Origin: an uncultured bacterium
GTDB lineage: Bacteria; Cyanobacteriota; Vampirovibrionia; Obscuribacterales; Obscuribacteraceae
Assembly: GCA_913063055.1 (NCBI GenBank)
Contig: CAJXZK010000002.1
Location: 1 to 54,693 of the forward strand
Length of the DNA stretch: 54,693 bases
Reading direction: 5' to 3'
This document shows, one piece after another, positions 50,807 through 54,693 of this stretch. A program made the translations under genes and the position numbers. Position 1 is the first letter of the stretch; each line of letters starts with the position of its first letter. Below the pieces are notes generated by a model. That model had not been told where the DNA came from. It ran no database searches and worked only from the letters and a program-made list of their open reading frames with translations.

Positions 50807-52549
50807 TCAACTAGATTTTGCTGCAGTTTTTTTCGCTTGACGAGAATTGGCGAGAACAGCTTGATCTAGCCACTTAATCGCTTGCGAATATTGAGCATCG
50901 GCTTCGTACTCTGCCAAAGTACGATCAAGCCTTTGACTCCAGTTAGAATCACCAGAAATTCCCGGCTCATTAAAGCGCTGACTGACACCGAAAAGGTCGC
51001 TAATCATCAGAACAGCCAGCCAAGATGGACACTCCATAAGCACTTCAATCATACGGCGATGAAGTTCAGGAGTGAAACTCTCTGGAGGCGAGTCTTCATC
51101 CAGACCGAGAAACACCATCAGCCGCTGCACTTCGAGCCACCCCTGGTGACCATCCTCGCCATGCCACCACTGACAGAGCCCCTCATAAAAGCTACGAATG
51201 GGTTGATGATCGTGGGTACCATAAGTGACTAGGGACAGCTTTTCATGAGTCTCTTTGGGCTTGAAAGAAAGATCTTCTTCTACCCGCTCGAAAATAGGAA
51301 TGGTGAAACCAGGAATTTGCAGTTTTTTCAAACACGGCCTGACGTAATCAGGCACCATGCCAAGATCTTCAGCCACCACACCGCTATCTGGCGCCGCCGC
51401 TAGTATCATGCGCAGAAGTTTCTCACCTTGCTCGTTATTAAGCTTGGCATTCTTAGCAGGCACATCAGGTCGTTCGATAAAACGCGGAAGTTCTCCACCA
51501 GTAAGCTCTTTAGCTTCAGCCTCAGTCAAGCCAACAAATTCATGGTTGCGCTCGGGAATCCATGGAAAGGAGTAGACACGGAAGAAACCGAGCACATGAT
51601 CGATGCGAAAATAGTGAAAAATCGCAGCAATCTGTTTGACACGTCGCTGCCAAAAAGCATAGTTGCTCTTTTCATGGTTGGCCCAGTTATAGAGCGGGAT
51701 GCCCCAATTCTGGCCCCACTGGCAAGTGAACGGATCTGATTGGAAGAACTTCTCAGGTGGTGCACCACCCGACCATTGCAAATCAAATAGTTGGGGATTG
51801 CACCAAACATCGGCGCTATAGCGACTGACACCAAATGGAATATCACCCATGAGTTCAACTGCATTGTTATCGGCATGAGTGCGCACGCGACGCCACTGAC
51901 TGAAAGCAACCCATTGCACATAGCTATAGAAGCGCTGCTTATAAGCAATCTCTTTGGCCTCAGCACAAGTTAGTGACCAGGCTCTAGCCTTAGCTAAAGT
52001 TGACTGTTCGGCAGGCCAGTTAGTCCAACAAGCATTGCCCTCAAATTTGTCGACCAGAGAACGGAAGAACGCATAATCTGGCAGCCAATCGACTTGCTCC
52101 AGACAGAAATCGGCAAATAGCTGCTGCTGGCGAACTAGTTCCTTGTTGGTAGAAACTTTTTCAAAATTCTCAAAAGCATCCAGCAATAAATCTAGCTTTA
52201 ACTTACGCACGACAGAATACTGCACAGGCCCGGAGGAAAGCTCTTGAACAAGAGCCTCTGGCGCCCGCTTTGACAGCATCTCGTCAGCAAGCCCAGGAAC
52301 TAAATCTGGTACCAGCGAAATATACAAAGGGTCAAGAGCAATTGAGCTAAGTGCATTGTAAGGGCTATTGTCTCCGCCAGTTTCATTAACAGGCAGAATC
52401 TGCAGAACACCTAAATTGTGACGACTTAAAAAATCGATAGCATCTTCAACACAAAGAGTGTCGCCAATGCCTAAATCACCTTTGCGGCGTAAGGCAAATA
52501 CCGGAAGGAGAAGCCCTGCGGCTTTTTTATCTTGATTAATCCGAGCCAT
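50807..52549 (-). CDS. malQ: 4-alpha-glucanotransferase (GH77)
   Basis: This 580-residue protein starts at ATG 52549 with GGGGA upstream. GH77 marks are GLLLPVFALRRKGDLGIGDT and LQILPVNETGGDNSPYNALSSIALDP (sugar-binding loop). The nucleophile is Asp317 in FRIDHVLGFF, the acid/base is Glu394 in VVAEDLGMVPDYV, and THDHQPIRSFYEG matches the third catalytic Asp region. The enzyme moves maltosyl/glucan chains between alpha-1,4-glucans, handling glycogen or maltodextrin. The sequence around the nucleophile (RIDHVLGFFRVYSFPWIPE) looks more like the DPE2-type branch than Escherichia coli MalQ, but the starch-binding N-terminus of DPE2 is absent. It lies 29 bases downstream of purB, probably in one transcript. 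Confidence 0.95.
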   Translation of the reverse strand: MARINQDKKAAGLLLPVFALRRKGDLGIGDTLCVEDAIDFLSRHNLGVLQILPVNETGGDNSPYNALSSIALDPLYISLVPDLVPGLADEMLSKRAPEALVQELSSGPVQYSVVRKLKLDLLLDAFENFEKVSTNKELVRQQQLFADFCLEQVDWLPDYAFFRSLVDKFEGNACWTNWPAEQSTLAKARAWSLTCAEAKEIAYKQRFYSYVQWVAFSQWRRVRTHADNNAVELMGDIPFGVSRYSADVWCNPQLFDLQWSGGAPPEKFFQSDPFTCQWGQNWGIPLYNWANHEKSNYAFWQRRVKQIAAIFHYFRIDHVLGFFRVYSFPWIPERNHEFVGLTEAEAKELTGGELPRFIERPDVPAKNAKLNNEQGEKLLRMILAAAPDSGVVAEDLGMVPDYVRPCLKKLQIPGFTIPIFERVEEDLSFKPKETHEKLSLVTYGTHDHQPIRSFYEGLCQWWHGEDGHQGWLEVQRLMVFLGLDEDSPPESFTPELHRRMIEVLMECPSWLAVLMISDLFGVSQRFNEPGISGDSNWSQRLDRTLAEYEADAQYSQAIKWLDQAVLANSRQAKKTAAKSS

Positions 52550-52578
52550 TTTTATTCCCCAGCCTTTGGTGAACCTGT

Positions 52579-53874
52579 TTAGATGCCAGCGCGCTCAAAA
52601 ACTCTCTCAATATTTTGTAAATAATTGGCCGGATCAAAGCTTGAAACGATCTCTTCTTCAGTCAAGTGTTCGGTTACACGCTTGTCAGCGAGTAGATTTT
52701 CACGGAAATTTCCGCTCTTAGTATTCCAAGCGGCCATGGCATTATCTTGCACCAGCTTGTAAGCAACTTCTCGTGCCAGCCCTTTATCGGTGAGCTTTAG
52801 AAGCACCGCTTGCGAGAAAATCACTCCACCAAAGACATCCATGTTGCGAAGCATATTTTCGGGATATACAACTAAACCATCCATCACTACAGCCAAGCGA
52901 TTGAGCATATAGTCGAGCAAGATTGTCGAATCTGGCAAGATAATTCTTTCAACTGAACTATGTGAAATATCGCGCTCGTGCCAAAGAGCAACGTTCTCGA
53001 GGGCAGCCACGGCGTTACCGCGAATCACTCGAGCTAGACCAGTAATATTTTCACTTGCCACTGGATTGCGTTTATGGGGCATAGCGGAAGAGCCCTTCTG
53101 ACCAGACGCGAACGGTTCTTCTACTTCTAAAACATCGGTGCGCTGCAAATGCCTGATTTCTACAGCAAACTTCTCAAGACTAGCTGCGATCAAAGCCAAA
53201 GTCATAACAAACTGAGCATGCCTGTCTCTTTGAATAATTTGCGTTGAAATCTTTGCTGGAATCAAGCCAATCAGAGCCAGAGTGCGCTCTTCGACTTCAG
53301 GGGAGATATTAGAGTAGGTACCAACCGGACCACTCATCTGGCCCACCGAAATCATTTCAACAGCTTGCTCAAGGCGCACTTTATGGCGCCTCAGTTCTTC
53401 TACCCAAACTGCCATTTTAAAGCCGAATGTAATGGGCTCTGCGTGGATGCCATGAGAGCGGCCCACCATAACGGTATGTTTGTGTTTGCGGGCCTGCTTC
53501 AGTACGGCCTCAGTCAGCTTTTCTAATCCCGCCATCAAAATCACGGCGGCACGCTTTAACTGAAGAGCTAAAGCAGTGTCGATCACGTCTGAACTTGTCA
53601 GGCCCATATGTATATAACGGGCAGCATCACCGACGTTCTCACCAACCGAGGTTAAAAAGGCGATAACATCGTGCTTAACTTGCAATTCAATTTCGTCAAT
53701 GCGAGCAACGTCAAATCGAGCCTTACTCTTTATTTCGGCCAGCGCTGCCGCTGGTATTAAGCCCATATCACTCTGCGCTTGGCATACAGCAATCTCGACA
53801 TCGAGATAGGTTTGAAACTTAGCTTCAATCGACCAGATAGCGCCCATCTCGGGCCTGGTGTAACGATCTATCAA
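52579..53874 (-). CDS. purB: Adenylosuccinate lyase
   Basis: This 431-residue protein starts at TTG 53874 behind a very strong GGAGG site 7 bases upstream. It has the fumarase/aspartase superfamily signature GSSAMPHKRNP with Ser262/Ser263 on the mobile catalytic loop. MGLTSSDVIDTALALQ and GRSHGIHAEPITFGFK (second catalytic His) are present. It removes fumarate from SAICAR in step 8 of purine synthesis and from adenylosuccinate in AMP synthesis. The length matches the short PurB group of Bacillus and cyanobacteria. It is followed by malQ after 29 bases. Confidence 0.97.
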   Translation of the reverse strand: MIDRYTRPEMGAIWSIEAKFQTYLDVEIAVCQAQSDMGLIPAAALAEIKSKARFDVARIDEIELQVKHDVIAFLTSVGENVGDAARYIHMGLTSSDVIDTALALQLKRAAVILMAGLEKLTEAVLKQARKHKHTVMVGRSHGIHAEPITFGFKMAVWVEELRRHKVRLEQAVEMISVGQMSGPVGTYSNISPEVEERTLALIGLIPAKISTQIIQRDRHAQFVMTLALIAASLEKFAVEIRHLQRTDVLEVEEPFASGQKGSSAMPHKRNPVASENITGLARVIRGNAVAALENVALWHERDISHSSVERIILPDSTILLDYMLNRLAVVMDGLVVYPENMLRNMDVFGGVIFSQAVLLKLTDKGLAREVAYKLVQDNAMAAWNTKSGNFRENLLADKRVTEHLTEEEIVSSFDPANYLQNIERVFERAGI

Positions 53875-54091
53875 AAGACATCCTCCGCTTCAGACGCTGT
53901 AAACGCCGCAAAAACCCTATTGTCCCTGATTAAACAAGCTTAGAGCGAGACAAGAGGCTAAAAATTCGTCAACCGTTACGGCCATGCCAAGAGCAAAGCT
54001 GACAAGCAGCTTGCCTATCCAGCAAAAAAAGACTTGAGCATTGCTACAATTGGCCCTTACAAAGTAAAAACCATAAAGAGAATTTGAACCG

Positions 54092-54625
54092 ATGAAAATT
54101 TTGATTGCCGCAGATGTTTCCCATTCGTTTGTCAGTACATCGGCGAGCACATCGAATGCTTCTAAAGCTAGTGGTGGCGACTCGGCTGAGCACTGGTTTA
54201 ACTTAGAACAACTGGCAGCCCTTGTACCACTGGCTGGCTGCGAGGTTAACCTAATTTATGTCAAAGAAGAACTTCCTTCTTACGAGCGTGTCTTAGCAAC
54301 CCAAGCCGATTTTCCTCAAGATCTCGGAAACGTCATTGAAGCTCAGGCCAAGCCAGTCTTGGCAGAGTTAGCCAAACGTATCGAAGCCGACGGAGCTAAG
54401 GTAAAAGTAGAAATAGTCACAGGCCCAGCTGCTTATATGATTGAGCAAGCAGCTCTTGACGAGAACAAAGACCTGGTTGTGGTTTCAACTGGACCTAGAG
54501 CCGATGGTCAATTTACCTTTGGCAGCACTTCAGCCCACGTGGCGCGCCATGCACCATGCTCAACTCTAGTCTTGCGCAGAGGCTCTAAGAGAGCGACAGA
54601 TTCTTCTGTTCTTATAGCCATAGAC
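54092..54625 (+). CDS. Tandem universal stress protein (UspA family), 3'-truncated by adapter
   Basis: The gene starts at ATG 54092; 178 codons of genome are present before the adapter. The first Usp domain (~1-168) is recognisable: MKILIAADVS at strand 1, CEVNLIYVKEE at strand 2, and an ATP-loop-like end with VVVSTGPRADGQFTFGSTSAHVARHAPCSTLVLR, close to the G-2x-G-9x-G(S/T) nucleotide-binding pattern. SSVLIAID after the linker looks like strand 1 of a second Usp domain, so the full gene is probably a two-domain Usp of about 310 residues. Everything after D178, including LSLIHISEPTRPY, is translated Nextera adapter and must not be counted as protein. Role: stress-linked nucleotide-binding protein, cytoplasmic. 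Confidence 0.9.
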
Positions 54626-54693
54626 CTGTCTCTTATACACATCTCCGAGCCCACGAGACCGTACTAGATCTCGTATGCCGTCTTCTGCTTGAA
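54626..54693 (+). other. Illumina Nextera P7/i7 adapter (artefact)
   Basis: CTGTCTCTTATACACATCT (54626-54644) is the transposase mosaic end. CCGAGCCCACGAGAC (54645-54659) belongs to the read-2 primer complement. CGTACTAG (54660-54667) matches index N702. The P7 complement follows from 54668 to 54691, then AA. It is not genomic, and the genome ends at about 54625. Confidence 0.98.

Noticed and set aside
53917-54150. Minus-strand frame between purB and the Usp gene
   Set aside because: It overlaps the Usp start, has no ribosome binding site and no protein-like composition; the ~215-base gap shows no other gene.

Overview
Origin and boundaries. The window is a metagenome-style bacterial contig that carries untrimmed Illumina Nextera library adapters at both ends. 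Bases 1-69 are the P5/i5 side (index CTCTCTAT) and bases 54626-54693 are the reverse complement of the P7/i7 side (index CGTACTAG). Genomic sequence is therefore 70-54625, and the first and last genes are cut by the ends. The organism is a Gram-negative-type heterotrophic bacterium: it has a TolC-like outer-membrane channel, many signal peptides, SpoIID/LytB and FemAB envelope genes, very many TPR/Sel1 proteins, a CHAT protease and a large hybrid kinase. Frequent TTG starts and the gene style remind me of non-photosynthetic Cyanobacteriota (Melainabacteria/Vampirovibrionia, Obscuribacterales). That placement is inference; no ribosomal marker is present. I see no phage, IS element, CRISPR array or integron. 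Layout, left part. 72-2085: a truncated unknown gene followed by a FemAB transferase. 2183-2577: a decayed excisionase-type antitoxin behind an apparently intact promoter with four 9-bp repeats and a strong ribosome binding site. 2597-4702: small TPR and exported proteins. 4719-8934: exported VWA protein, exported unknown, Sel1 protein and patatin lipase. 9009-9884: a tandem pair of unknown small proteins sharing the motif CIRDxDGYIACGPIVG and a duplicated leader in which CCCC may mask the GGGGA ribosome binding site. 9894-11330: an outer-membrane efflux protein. Layout, middle. 11881-13001: MESH1-like HD hydrolase overlapping a GNAT acetyltransferase. 13068-13141: tRNA-Pro(UGG). 13201-17126: zinc-ribbon/SH3 membrane protein, class II aldolase overlapping a histidine phosphatase, and a Spy-like periplasmic protein. 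17163-24594: CHAT-TPR protein, low-complexity exported protein, OmpR-type regulator, SpoIID protein and another TPR protein. 24854-31215: a tight four-gene minus-strand operon of S45 (penicillin acylase-like) hydrolase, DUF3160 protein and two small exported proteins. 31292-36007: a 1571-residue multi-PAS/GAF hybrid histidine kinase with receiver and Hpt domains. Layout, right part. 36131-39134: GT-C-type membrane glycosyltransferase, a possible 54-residue membrane ORF, a jelly-roll-like conserved protein and a membrane protein. 39236-42274: SbcC without SbcD. 42366-46224: spermidine-synthase-like membrane protein fused to TPRs, then a receiver-GAF-like response regulator. 46227-48818: a long low-complexity protein with a degenerate J-domain and MshEN-like repeats. 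48985-53874: rsmG, an unknown gene, malQ and purB. 54092-54625: the first domain of a tandem universal stress protein, cut by the adapter. How the genes work together. Core metabolism is limited to purB, malQ, rsmG and the tRNA. Most of the rest is envelope biology (FemAB, SpoIID, S45 hydrolase, TolC, SH3, VWA, GT-C), signalling (two response regulators, a phosphorelay kinase, an alarmone hydrolase) and protein-interaction scaffolds (TPR, Sel1, CHAT).
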